Assembly (NCBI GenBank): GCA_049578545.1
Contig: JBAUMF010000023.1
Coordinates: 1-64,000 of the forward strand
Reading direction: 5' to 3'
Origin: DASQBT01 sp049578545
GTDB lineage: Bacteria > Pseudomonadota > Gammaproteobacteria > Burkholderiales > Thiobacillaceae
DNA length: 64,000 bases
In this document: positions 50,545-58,726 of the stretch, piece after piece
Numbering within the stretch: position 1 is the stretch's first letter
Layout of the letters: each line of letters starts with the position of its first letter
Notes under the pieces: generated by a model
What the model was told of the DNA's origin: nothing
Database searches by the model: none
Seen by the model: only the letters and a program-made list of their open reading frames with translations
Translations under genes and position numbers: made by a program

Positions 50545-51044
50545 GCTGCCGCCTCATTCTCGGCATCCAGCACATCCAACAACGCCTTGCCGCCCAGGCG
50601 GTCGTGGCTGTCCAGTTCCACCAGCTTCTCCAGCATGGCGCGGCCCAGCTCCAGCCGGCCCAGACGCAGGTTGATGTAACCGGCCGCTTTCAACACATTC
50701 AGATAAAAGCGCAGCAGTCCCATGGAACGCAGTACCCCTTGCCCGAGGAAGCTCGGACTCAGGTGCTGCCATTGATCCGGGAAATGCAGGCGCCGGCCAA
50801 CGATGGCCATGGCACGGCTAGCCACGCGCTGCGCGTCATCCAGTCGGTGCTGATAGAAGTAGTAGCGATACAGCGCAACCAGCACCAGCAGGGATTCCGG
50901 CGCCAGGAAATAGGCCTTGTGCAGAAGCAGTTCGGCTGTCTCCTGCCCATATTCGGTGCCCGCTTCGGCAATCAGCTTCAACACGTCCTCATCCAGGGGG
51001 TCGTCGAAGTAGAGCGTTGCCTGGTCGAAATCCATCAAGTCCAT
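50541..51044 (-). CDS. Nif-associated TPR protein
   Basis: A 167-aa all-helical protein with TPR-like pairs (ESLLVLVALYRYYFYQHRLD, DAQRVASRAMAIVGRRLHFP, GYINLRLGRLELGRAMLEKL). Similar small TPR proteins are found in betaproteobacterial nif clusters near nifW and nifV; they have no tested function. A GAGGA site lies seven nt before the ATG. It shares style with the TPR protein at 57.9 kb (YRYYFYQ.R..DA; ..WRDWIP). It overlaps the repeat element at its stop. Confidence 0.72.
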   Translation of the reverse strand: MDLMDFDQATLYFDDPLDEDVLKLIAEAGTEYGQETAELLLHKAYFLAPESLLVLVALYRYYFYQHRLDDAQRVASRAMAIVGRRLHFPDQWQHLSPSFLGQGVLRSMGLLRFYLNVLKAAGYINLRLGRLELGRAMLEKLVELDSHDRLGGKALLDVLDAENEAAA

Positions 51045-51058
51045 TACATCTTCCTCAG

Positions 51059-51832
51059 CTACATCTTCTTCAGTTTACGAGCCGTCTCCGTCCCGCACAG
51101 TTCATCCGCCTCGCAGACGCTACATTGGCTGTCTACTGCTTCACCCTGGTCACGCAGCTTTGCTTCCAGCACTTCGATGCGTTCCATCAAACAAACAATG
51201 GCCTTGCCGACCGGGTCGGGAATGAGGTGATGGTCAAGGTTGATGCCCAGGGCGCTTTCACCCGCCGTTTCCAGCCGCACCACCACTTTTCCGGGAATAC
51301 CCACCACAGTGCGGTCAGCCGGCACGTCCTTGACCACGACTGAGTTGGCGCCGACCCGAACCCGGTCACCCAGTATGATGGCACCCAGGACCTTGGCCCC
51401 TGCGCCCACCACCACGCCGTCGCCCAATGTCGGATGCCGCTTACCCTTGTTCCAGGTCGTGCCGCCAAGCGTAACGCCGTGATACAGGGTCACGTCATCG
51501 CCAATCTCTGCGGTTTCGCCGATCACCACACCCGCGCCATGATCGATGAAGAATCGCTGCCCGATGCTGGCTCCAGGATGAATGTCGATGTTGGTGAAAA
51601 GCCGTGCCAGATAGGACAGCAGACGGGCCAGATAGCGCAGTCGCCATTTCCACAGCCGATGGGCGACGCGGTACAACAAGATGGCATGCACACCGGGATA
51701 GGTAGTGAGCACCTCAAAGCGGGAACGCGCTGCCGGATCACGCTGGAAGACACAACCCACGTCCTCCATCAGCAGGGCGAGCAGACTCACCTCGGTGTGT
51801 TGTGCAGTTGGGTTATTCAGGGCCTCTTCCAT
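51059..51832 (-). CDS. cysE: Serine O-acetyltransferase (CysE/NifP)
   Basis: Makes O-acetylserine for cysteine synthesis, here to feed the sulfur demand of NifS/NifU. The 257-aa protein has the left-handed beta-helix with hexapeptide repeats: DIHPGASIGQRFFIDHGAGV, VIGETAEIGDDVTLYHGVTL, GGTTWNKGKRHPTLGDGVVV. A C-terminal tail contains CSVCEADELC. The start at ATG 51832 has GAGG six nt upstream; a TTG four codons earlier overlaps nifV. Its place between nifV and the TPR gene marks it as the nif-dedicated copy, called nifP in Azotobacter. Confidence 0.9.
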   Translation of the reverse strand: MEEALNNPTAQHTEVSLLALLMEDVGCVFQRDPAARSRFEVLTTYPGVHAILLYRVAHRLWKWRLRYLARLLSYLARLFTNIDIHPGASIGQRFFIDHGAGVVIGETAEIGDDVTLYHGVTLGGTTWNKGKRHPTLGDGVVVGAGAKVLGAIILGDRVRVGANSVVVKDVPADRTVVGIPGKVVVRLETAGESALGINLDHHLIPDPVGKAIVCLMERIEVLEAKLRDQGEAVDSQCSVCEADELCGTETARKLKKM

Positions 51833-51840
51833 CTCGCGCC

Positions 51841-52992
51841 TCAATGCAGGGCTTCCGGTACGCTGCGCCCAATCATCCGTTGCAGCAGGAACAGCAGTTC
51901 GTGGTCGGCCGGCGAACGCTTGGCCTTCTCGGCAAAAGCGCGGATGTCCGGCATCAATTCGCGCGCCTCAGCTGGGCTCAGGGTCAGGCCCATACGGGCA
52001 TACGCCGCCATGATTCCGTGCGAACCGGAATGCTTGCCGACCACCAGTTTGTGATTTCTTCCCACTTCGCGTGGATCGAAACCCTGATAAATGCTGAGGT
52101 CCTTGAGCAGGCCGTCGACATGAATACCTGCCTCGTGCGTGAATGCACCTTCCCCCACCACGCTCTTCTGCCAAGGCACCGGTCGGCCGGAGGCGGCCGC
52201 GACTTTCTCCGACAGCACGGGAAACTGCGCGAGGTCCACGCCCGTTTCCATGCCATAAAGCTTGTTCAGTCCCAGAGCGACCTCTTCCAGCGGCGCATTG
52301 CCGGCGCGCTCGCCCAGACCATTTACCGTCGTATTGACATGGGTGGCGCCAGCCTTGCACGCCGCAAGCGTGTTGGCAGTAGCGAGACCCAGATCATCGT
52401 GGGCATGCATTTCGATTTCCATGTCCGTCACGGAACGCAGGGCAGCGATTCTATCGAATACGCCAAACGGCTCCATGATTCCCAGTGTGTCGGCGAAACG
52501 GACACGGTGCGCACCGGCTGCCTGCGCGGCATGCACCACCCACAGAAGGAATTCCGCATCGGCGCGCGAAGCGTCTTCTGCGCCGACGATGACCGCCAGC
52601 CCCATGTCCAGCGCACGCGGCACCATCTCGAAGATGGTCTTCAGCACCCAGTCGCGGTCGCGCTTCAGTTTCTTGTTGATGTGGATGTCGGACACCGGAA
52701 TGGACAGGTCTACCATGTCCACCTTCATGTTGCGGCAGGCCTCCAGATCGTCAGCGTGCATGCGGCTCCATACCACCAGTCTGGATTTGAGATTGAGTGC
52801 TGCGACGGCACGAATGCCTTCGCATTCCCTGCTTCCCATGGCCGGGATGCCGACCTCCAGTTCGGGTACGCCCAATGCATCCAGACCGCGCGCGATGTCC
52901 AGCTTCTCTTCCAGGGTGAAAGCCACCCCAGCAGACTGCTCACCATCACGCAGTGTGGTGTCGTCGATGGTGATGGTTCTGCTAATCGCCAT
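51841..52992 (-). CDS. nifV: Homocitrate synthase NifV
   Basis: Condenses acetyl-CoA and 2-oxoglutarate to homocitrate, the organic ligand of FeMo-co. The 383-aa protein has the DRE-TIM signatures: ITIDDTTLRDGEQSAGVAFT, the catalytic LGVPELEVGIPAMG, HAHDDLGLATANTLAACKAG, VNTTVNGLGERAGNAPLEEV. The absence of a regulatory C-terminal domain separates it from LeuA. It lies 10 nt after nifS and overlaps the upstream frame of cysE. Confidence 0.95.
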   Translation of the reverse strand: MAISRTITIDDTTLRDGEQSAGVAFTLEEKLDIARGLDALGVPELEVGIPAMGSRECEGIRAVAALNLKSRLVVWSRMHADDLEACRNMKVDMVDLSIPVSDIHINKKLKRDRDWVLKTIFEMVPRALDMGLAVIVGAEDASRADAEFLLWVVHAAQAAGAHRVRFADTLGIMEPFGVFDRIAALRSVTDMEIEMHAHDDLGLATANTLAACKAGATHVNTTVNGLGERAGNAPLEEVALGLNKLYGMETGVDLAQFPVLSEKVAAASGRPVPWQKSVVGEGAFTHEAGIHVDGLLKDLSIYQGFDPREVGRNHKLVVGKHSGSHGIMAAYARMGLTLSPAEARELMPDIRAFAEKAKRSPADHELLFLLQRMIGRSVPEALH

Positions 52993-53002
52993 GGCAGCTT
53001 AG

Positions 53003-54211
53003 TCAGGCATATACCGGTGCGAAGGCCTTTTCCGGTTCTTCCGCCGGACCGTTTTCACCCCAGTAAGGCGACAGCTTGCGCAACTGTGCGATGATTTCCG
53101 GGACCACCTGGATGACACGGTCGATCTCTTCTTTGGTCGAGTAGCGTGATAGCGAGAAACGGATGGTGCCGTGTGCGGCGGTGTAGGGAATGCCCATGGC
53201 GCGCATGACGTGGCTGGGCTCAAGCGACCCGGAGGTGCAGGCGGAGCCGGATGACGCAGCGATGCCGAACTTGTTCAGCAGCAGGAGAATCGCCTCGCCC
53301 TCGATGAATTCAAAGGCAATATTGCTGGTATTGGGCAGGCGGTTTTCCGGATTGCCCGTAACGAAGGAACGCGGAACCCTGGCGAGTATCCCCGCCTCCA
53401 GCTTGTCGCGGAGGCGCTTCACCTCGGTGTTTTCGAAGTCCATCGCCCGCATCGCCTGCTCACAGGCCATGCCCAGGGCAACAATCGACGCGGTGTTTTC
53501 GGTGCCGGCGCGGCGGCCGCGTTCCTGGTGGCCACCCCGCAGCAGCGGACGGAATCGCACGCCACGTTTCAGATAGAGCACGCCGATACCTTTGGGTGCA
53601 TGCAGCTTGTGGCCCGACAGCGAAAGCATGTCGATCCTGGTATTCTTGAGATCGATGTACACCTTGCCCACGGCCTGCACGGCGTCGGTGTGTAACAGCA
53701 CGCCAGCAGCGTGCGCCATCTCGGCCATCTGCTCAACCGGAAACAAGGTACCGGTTTCATTGTTGGCCCACATCACGGTGACGATGGCCACCCGGTCACT
53801 GAGGACCCTGGCATATTCAACCAGATCCAGGCGGCCCTTCTCGTCCACCTTGAGGTAGTGCACCTTATAGCCTTCCTTTTCCAGCTGATTGCACAGGGCC
53901 AGCACGGCCGGGTGCTCGATGCTGGTGGTGATGATCTCCTTCTTCTCCGGGTTGGCCCTCAGCGCCGACAGGATCGCGGTGGAATCCGACTCGGTGCCGC
54001 AGGAAGTGAAAATAATTTCGGATTCGTGCTCGGCGCCGAGCAACTCCTGAATCTGCAGGCGCGCCTTCTTGATGGCAAGCCCCACCTTATTGCCAAAACT
54101 GTGCATCGACGACGGGTTGCCGAACTGCTCGGTGAAGTAAGGCAGCATGGCCTGAACCACTGCCTCATCCACGCGGGTGGTGGCGTTGTTGTCGAGATAG
54201 ATACCTTCCAT
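53003..54211 (-). CDS. nifS: Cysteine desulfurase NifS
   Basis: PLP enzyme that supplies sulfur for nitrogenase clusters. The 402-aa protein begins EGIYLDNNATTRVDEAVVQA, has the PLP lysine in LSLSGHKLHAPKGIG and the catalytic cysteine loop ASSGSACTSGSLEPSHVMRA. The start at 54211 is preferred to the ATG two codons earlier, because GAGG is eight nt before it and only two nt before the other. It follows nifU by a short gap in the same operon. Confidence 0.95.
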   Translation of the reverse strand: MEGIYLDNNATTRVDEAVVQAMLPYFTEQFGNPSSMHSFGNKVGLAIKKARLQIQELLGAEHESEIIFTSCGTESDSTAILSALRANPEKKEIITTSIEHPAVLALCNQLEKEGYKVHYLKVDEKGRLDLVEYARVLSDRVAIVTVMWANNETGTLFPVEQMAEMAHAAGVLLHTDAVQAVGKVYIDLKNTRIDMLSLSGHKLHAPKGIGVLYLKRGVRFRPLLRGGHQERGRRAGTENTASIVALGMACEQAMRAMDFENTEVKRLRDKLEAGILARVPRSFVTGNPENRLPNTSNIAFEFIEGEAILLLLNKFGIAASSGSACTSGSLEPSHVMRAMGIPYTAAHGTIRFSLSRYSTKEEIDRVIQVVPEIIAQLRKLSPYWGENGPAEEPEKAFAPVYA

Positions 54212-54228
54212 GGCCATTTCCTCAGTGG

Positions 54229-55122
54229 TTAGACGTGGCTGCTGGCCCGGGCATAAGCCCCGGTTCGTGTGGGCACCACCTTGACGAATTCACCCAGATC
54301 TTCCATCAGCTTCTGCTGGATGCCCTGCAGAGTGACCGCTTCAAGCTGGCAGCCGGCACAGGCGCCGGTCATGTTGACGTAGACGGTCTTGCCATCCACA
54401 TCGACCAGCTCGATGTCCCCGTGGTCGCGTTGCAGTTGCGGACGGATGGATTCGAGGACGGCCTCGATGCGATGGATGCGTTGCAGGTTGGTGATCTTGC
54501 CGGGCTTGGCCTCTTCCTTCATCTGCACCGGTTGGGGATTGAACGTCTCGCCCCGTTCGGCCAGCACCTTGACGAGGATTTCCTCGATGCCTTCGTGGCA
54601 GGACGAGCAGCCGCCACCGGCCTTGGTGTAGTTGATCACATCTTCAACAGTCGAAAGCTTGTTCGCTCTCACTGTCTCTTCGATGAGCACGGCGTCGATG
54701 GCGAAGCACTTGCAGATCAGCGCGCCTTCCTCGTGGTCATCCTTCCACTCCTCACCGCGGTAGTTGGCAATGGCTGCCTGCAGCGCCTCACGGCCCATGA
54801 CGGAACAGTGCATTTTTTCCGGCGGCAGGCCGTCCAGATAATCGGCGATGTCCTGGTTGCTCACCTTGAGCGCTTCATCCAGAGTCATGCCCTTGATGAT
54901 CTCGGTCAACGCAGAGGAAGAAGCGATGGCCGAGCCGCAGCCAAAGGTCTGGAAACGCGCATCCTCGATCGTTTCGGTTTTCGGGTCGACCTTGAGCATC
55001 AGGCGCAGGGCGTCACCGCAGTTGATCGAGCCGACATCGCCGGTGGCGTTGGCATTTTCCAGCACACCGGCGTTATGCGGGCTGAAGAAATGTTCCTTGA
55101 CCTTGTCAGAATAATCCCACAT
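54229..55122 (-). CDS. nifU: Iron-sulfur scaffold NifU
   Basis: Modular scaffold of 297 aa. The IscU-like N-terminal domain has Cys35 (SINCGDALR), Cys62 (FGCGSAIASS) and Cys106 (MHCSVMGREAL). The central [2Fe-2S] domain has ICKCFAIDAV (Cys137, Cys139) and GGGCSSCHEG (Cys172, Cys175). The C-terminal Nfu domain has TGACAGCQLEAVT. All cluster ligands are present. AAGGAA precedes the ATG. It works with NifS to build clusters for NifH and FeMo-co precursors. Confidence 0.96.
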   Translation of the reverse strand: MWDYSDKVKEHFFSPHNAGVLENANATGDVGSINCGDALRLMLKVDPKTETIEDARFQTFGCGSAIASSSALTEIIKGMTLDEALKVSNQDIADYLDGLPPEKMHCSVMGREALQAAIANYRGEEWKDDHEEGALICKCFAIDAVLIEETVRANKLSTVEDVINYTKAGGGCSSCHEGIEEILVKVLAERGETFNPQPVQMKEEAKPGKITNLQRIHRIEAVLESIRPQLQRDHGDIELVDVDGKTVYVNMTGACAGCQLEAVTLQGIQQKLMEDLGEFVKVVPTRTGAYARASSHV

Positions 55123-55132
55123 GGCAGATTCC

Positions 55133-55456
55133 TTATGCAGAGAACGACGTACCGCAGGCGCAGCTGCTGGTGGCGTTGGGGTTTTCAAACTTGAAGCCTG
55201 AGCCATTCAGGCTGTCGACGAAATCCACCGTCACTCCGTGAAGCAATGGAGCCGAAAAGGGATCCACCAGCAAGGTGACACTGCCGCACTCCACGACAAC
55301 GTCATCTTCGGCCCTGGCTTCTTCCAGGCTCATGCCGTACTGGAAACCGGAACAGCCGCCGCCGGAAATGGCGATGCGCAGGCCGGCGACCGGCGTGGCG
55401 GAACTGCCGATAAACTTCTCTACAGCGGAAAGGGCGTTGGGGGTCAAGGTGATCAT
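55133..55456 (-). CDS. IscA-type iron-sulfur assembly protein (nif-linked)
   Basis: A 107-aa A-type carrier with the three conserved cysteines: SGGGCSGFQYGMSL and the late SSCACGTSFSA pair. It is the nifU-adjacent paralogue often written nif-iscA. It is the first gene of the nif operon, with GAGGAG upstream of the ATG and a sigma-54 promoter 39 nt upstream. It passes clusters from NifU to targets, or holds iron; the exact role in nitrogenase assembly is not settled. Confidence 0.92.
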   Translation of the reverse strand: MITLTPNALSAVEKFIGSSATPVAGLRIAISGGGCSGFQYGMSLEEARAEDDVVVECGSVTLLVDPFSAPLLHGVTVDFVDSLNGSGFKFENPNATSSCACGTSFSA

Positions 55457-55494
55457 GGATGGCTCCTCGAGATAAGCGTTTACAACCTGATCAG

Positions 55495-55510
55495 TGCAAC
55501 GCCCATGCCA
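55495..55510 (-). promoter_or_regulatory. Sigma-54 promoter of iscA-nifUSV operon
   Basis: On the minus strand TGGCATGGGCGTTGCA fits the consensus TGGCACG-N4-TTGCA, with GG and GC separated by exactly 10 nt. The -12 element lies about 40 nt before the iscA ATG. Activation by NifA is expected. Confidence 0.85.
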
Positions 55511-55604
55511 AACCATGCATGGAACGCAAGGTGCTGTTTTTTATGAGGCTGGTGTGCTTGAAGCGCTCAACTCACCTGTATGGAAGCGCACGGGACAGGG
55601 GCTT

Positions 55605-55620
55605 TGTAGTGTTTGCGACA
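55605..55620. promoter_or_regulatory. NifA upstream activator sequence shared by divergent promoters
   Basis: TGT-N10-ACA, the perfect NifA-binding consensus (TGTAGTGTTTGCGACA). It lies about 95 nt from the iscA-side promoter and about 110 nt from the nifF-side promoter, the usual range for both. A weaker match, TGT-N10-ACG, occurs at 55577-55592. Confidence 0.8.
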
Positions 55621-55729
55621 GGCTGGCAATTCCCACTGCAGTCGATGGCCCGTGATCGTTCGTTCTGCAATGCCGCACTGACGGCGCTCGGTGAAGATCC
55701 GCACGTTGGAGCAGCCGCTACGCAGGGAC

Positions 55730-55745
55730 TGGCTTGGCGTTTGCT
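55730..55745 (+). promoter_or_regulatory. Sigma-54 promoter of nifF
   Basis: TGGCTTGGCGTTTGCT matches TGGCACG-N4-TTGCW, with GG-N10-GC spacing. It is 74 nt upstream of the flavodoxin ATG. Confidence 0.83.
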
Positions 55746-55818
55746 ACGGAAGATGAAAGAGCACGGCTGCACGACAACCTGCTCCATCACTCAACAACAC
55801 AGGAATAGAGGAAATCTC

Positions 55819-56364
55819 ATGGCTCGCATCGGCATTTTTTTTGGCAGCAGCACCGGCAACACCCGCGAAATCGCCAAAATGATCAAGAAGCGCTTCCCCG
55901 ACGAGGACTTGATGGCCGATCCGCTCAACGTCAACAAGGCCACCCCGGAACTGATCGAAAGCTACGATTACCTCATCCTCGGCACCCCCACTCTGGGAGA
56001 GGGCCAATTGCCCGGCCTGGAGGCCGACTGCCATAACGAGAGCTGGGCCGAATTTCTTCCCCAGCTTGCAAGCGTCGACTTCAGCGGCAAGACCGTCGCC
56101 CTGTATGGCTTTGGCGATCAGGAAAAATATCCGGACAACTTCGCCGACGCGCTGGGCGAGTTGCATGAATTCGTAAAATCACGCGGTGCAAAGGTGGTGG
56201 GAGCCTGGCCAACAGACGGCTATAACTTCATTGCTTCCAAGGCGGAAATTGACGGCCAGTTTGTCGGCCTGGTTCAGGATCTGGACAACCAGAAAATGCT
56301 GCTGGAGGACAGGCTGGAAACCTGGTTGTTATTGGTTGCGAAGGATTTTAGGCTGACGCTTTAA
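55819..56364 (+). CDS. nifF: Flavodoxin NifF, electron donor to nitrogenase reductase
   Basis: A 181-aa long-chain flavodoxin. The FMN phosphate loop is IFFGSSTGNTREIAKMIKKR, followed by DYLILGTPTLGEGQLPGLEA with the FMN-stacking region and the extra loop of long-chain forms, then YGFGDQEKYPDNFADALGEL. The sigma-54 promoter and NifA site upstream make it the nitrogenase-dedicated copy. The long open frame upstream of the ATG is not coding; the start follows GAGGAA. Confidence 0.93.
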   Translation: MARIGIFFGSSTGNTREIAKMIKKRFPDEDLMADPLNVNKATPELIESYDYLILGTPTLGEGQLPGLEADCHNESWAEFLPQLASVDFSGKTVALYGFGDQEKYPDNFADALGELHEFVKSRGAKVVGAWPTDGYNFIASKAEIDGQFVGLVQDLDNQKMLLEDRLETWLLLVAKDFRLTL

Positions 56365-56657
56365 CAAGACACCAGTTTGCTTGGACACTCAGGGTCGAAT
56401 GTTTAAAAGACCTGCCAGACATTGGCAGTATCGCCTCCGCAAATCACAATAGTCTCTAGCGATTGGCCAACATCAACACACTGGGTTCGGCCATCTACGG
56501 CCGCACAGGGGGTTGCCACGAACGTCTGCAAACAGCCTGACCTCTAGCGACAATAGACGATATAGCGGACGTTCAATATCGTAATGCAGCTGCGGCGAGA
56601 GTGGAGATGGCTGTTCGTCGACTCCCTAAACAAGCAGGTCTCAGTGCTCGCAAAAGC

Positions 56658-57233
56658 TCAGTGCAGTTTTCGCCTTATCGCCAGGCCAATTGCAGCGGTA
56701 CTGAGTAGCAATAGCGTCGACGGTTCCGGAACGGTTGCAACTTGATTGGCAAATCCACGTACTTCACCGCCTGGGTACGTGGCATCGTGGATGTTCACGT
56801 AGGCCATGCCGGCACTTAACCCAGCAATTAACGCCGACTCAGCACCTGCGGCAGTTCCGCCCCCATTTGTCAGAAAGCTCGAGGTGTAGATGCTTGCATT
56901 GAGCAAATCGAACGTATTGGAATAGGTCCCGCTGGTTGCGTTCGGGAAACCTGGGAATGCAACCGCAACACTGATGTTTGTGCCTGGAGAAGCACAGCAG
57001 TGGATGTGTGCAGCCGTGGCCGAGGCTAGGAGACCCGAGAACGCAATATCGACGCTGAGCAGGTTCGAAATCGTGTCGAAGGTGATGATTGCGTCGCCGG
57101 TGGCCGACGAAGGGTTAGGCGGCGTTTCAGCAGAACCTGATAAGTTGGCATCGAATGTCAGGATCGTCGCCGAACTGGGTGTGACAACACCGGCAAGCAT
57201 CGCGAAAATAATCGTAATCAACAGACTGGGCAT
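56658..57233 (-). CDS. CHRD-domain protein with PEP-CTERM sorting signal
   Basis: A 191-aa exported protein: signal peptide (PSLLITIIFAMLAGVVTPSS), a CHRD domain (FDANLSGSAETPPNPSSATG; AHIHCCASPGTNISVAVAFP; AYVNIHDATYPGGEVRGFAN) and a C-terminal PEP-CTERM tripartite signal VPEPSTLLLLSTAAIGLAIR with basic end. Such proteins are handled by exosortase and linked to extracellular polysaccharide. GGAGG lies before the ATG. It stands alone between the two nif operons with no exosortase gene in the window. Confidence 0.88.
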   Translation of the reverse strand: MPSLLITIIFAMLAGVVTPSSATILTFDANLSGSAETPPNPSSATGDAIITFDTISNLLSVDIAFSGLLASATAAHIHCCASPGTNISVAVAFPGFPNATSGTYSNTFDLLNASIYTSSFLTNGGGTAAGAESALIAGLSAGMAYVNIHDATYPGGEVRGFANQVATVPEPSTLLLLSTAAIGLAIRRKLH

Positions 57234-57947
57234 TTAAGACCTCCGTAGATACCCAAAAAAAGAGCCAATTGCGATGGCATGCCGGGATGTACTGCTTTTC
57301 CATTTCTAGGTAAGCATAAGCTGTGCGAGCAACAAAAGCATGTGAAATTATAATGTGTTACGGTGCTTGCCACTGGAAAGAGGGATGGGCGGTGTAAGGT
57401 TTTCCGACGGCTCCCAGGATGACAGGGCGCGCTTGAAGAAAGCAAATCTAGTCAAGCCATTCTGGCGAAGAAGGCAAACCCGTCTCCCGATCAAACGCGG
57501 GGTCGCTGCTCATTACTAAAATATCGCACAAGTTCAAATGTCATTCGACCTAGGTAAGGTGGTTATTGAATGAAGGCATCCCAGTTTCCAATGACGACCT
57601 TGGCGCTTGGTCATCATCAATAGCTTGAATTGCAGGTCGCCATGCCGTGCGAAATTGTGGACCGCTTTCTGATGCTGAAGGGACGTTCGACGTGCAAGCC
57701 AGACCGGCCGCTTCGCGGGTTGAAGTCGCCGTTTACATTTCATTCCCACACCAAGGCTGTGTGACCATAATGAAAATGAATTTGGTATTTCATAAATCAG
57801 CTCTTTCCTTTACTGCATCTGCCAATGCCGCCACGACCGAACTGCCAATCCCGTCGCCGGGATCGAGTAAGTGAAGCTAGTCAAGAATCTCATTTGAGGC
57901 AGTTGGATTGCCTCGGCGAAGTTCTAGCAACGCCATGCCCTTGAGCA
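57234..57947. other. 710-bp gap between the CHRD gene and the second nif operon end
   Basis: Codon-poor, AT-richer sequence with short frames only. Nothing resembles a known protein, RNA or repeat. It includes the promoter region of the CHRD gene and the 3' end of the second nif operon, but no clear terminator. Confidence 0.4.
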
Positions 57948-58268
57948 TCAGCAGGGCAAAACTTCCTTCCCTGTGAGCATGTCGGGTATCCAATCGCGCC
58001 AGTTGGGCGGAAGGTTGGCACGCCCGGCTGCCCCATTCATCCCTCGCACGGCCATGTCATGGGCAGCGTCGCATTGACGCTGACGGTTGTAGAACTTGAT
58101 CAGCGCGCGATAGAGCGGCAGTGAATCAGGCGCATGGCTGAGGCCATTCGCAAACAGAAATTCTGCTGCTGCCAGATCGGTGCGGTACTGCGCCATGCCA
58201 GGTTGCCACAAGGCCAAGTTGAGGTCGGGCAGGTCATCGACATCCACCTGGTCTGGAGGGTCGATCAT
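57948..58268 (-). CDS. Small nif-cluster TPR-like protein
   Basis: A 106-aa protein: an acidic start (MIDPPDQVDVDDLPDLNLAL), then helical pairs EFLFANGLSHAPDSLPLYRA, LIKFYNRQRQCDAAHDMAVR and the end PNWRDWIPDMLTG. It resembles the TPR protein at 50.5 kb in its YR..(I/Y)..YN/YY.QR..DA pattern. The ATG at 58268 overlaps the ankyrin gene stop (ATGA), which decides the start; a longer frame upstream overlaps that gene in another frame. Last gene of the second nif operon. Confidence 0.7.
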   Translation of the reverse strand: MIDPPDQVDVDDLPDLNLALWQPGMAQYRTDLAAAEFLFANGLSHAPDSLPLYRALIKFYNRQRQCDAAHDMAVRGMNGAAGRANLPPNWRDWIPDMLTGKEVLPC

Positions 58269-58726
58269 GCCGTTTGTGTTTGTTTGAGCATCTTCATGCA
58301 TGCACGGTTGTCCGCTAGATCGAGTGCGGAGAATCCGTCCAGGGTTTCCAGCATGGTGTTTGCGCCGGCTTCCAGCAACAGTTTGACCATCTCGGTCTTG
58401 CCGGCCGAAGCCGTATAAATCAGTGCGGTGGCGCCGTTGACGTTCTGGTTGTCGACTGGCGCGCCCGCCTTGATCAGGGCATTCACACAGGCGACACAAT
58501 TGGCAAAGCACGCGAACCAGAGCGCACCGTTGCCATCGGCATTCAGCGCACGCAGATCTGCACCGCGCGCCAACAGATCGACAATGAGGTCGGCGCGCCC
58601 TAGCCGGGCCGCGTGCATCAACGGCGTCGTAGCGTTCACGATTCTCCTAAGCAGGCTTTCCTGCAGTGAGGCTGCGACAGGAAAGCCTTCGCTTTCGAGC
58701 CAGGTTTTGAGTTCAAGGTCATTCAT
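58265..58726 (-). CDS. Ankyrin-repeat protein of the nif operon
   Basis: A 153-aa protein with about four ankyrin repeats: TTPLMHAARLGRADLIVDLL, GNGALWFACFANCVACVNAL, GATALIYTASAGKTEMVKLL and GFSALDLADNRACMKMLKQT. Small ankyrin proteins occur in several betaproteobacterial nif clusters and are presumed protein-interaction adaptors; no function is proven. It overlaps the SagB-type gene by 8 nt and the TPR gene by 4 nt. Confidence 0.83.
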   Translation of the reverse strand: MNDLELKTWLESEGFPVAASLQESLLRRIVNATTPLMHAARLGRADLIVDLLARGADLRALNADGNGALWFACFANCVACVNALIKAGAPVDNQNVNGATALIYTASAGKTEMVKLLLEAGANTMLETLDGFSALDLADNRACMKMLKQTQTA

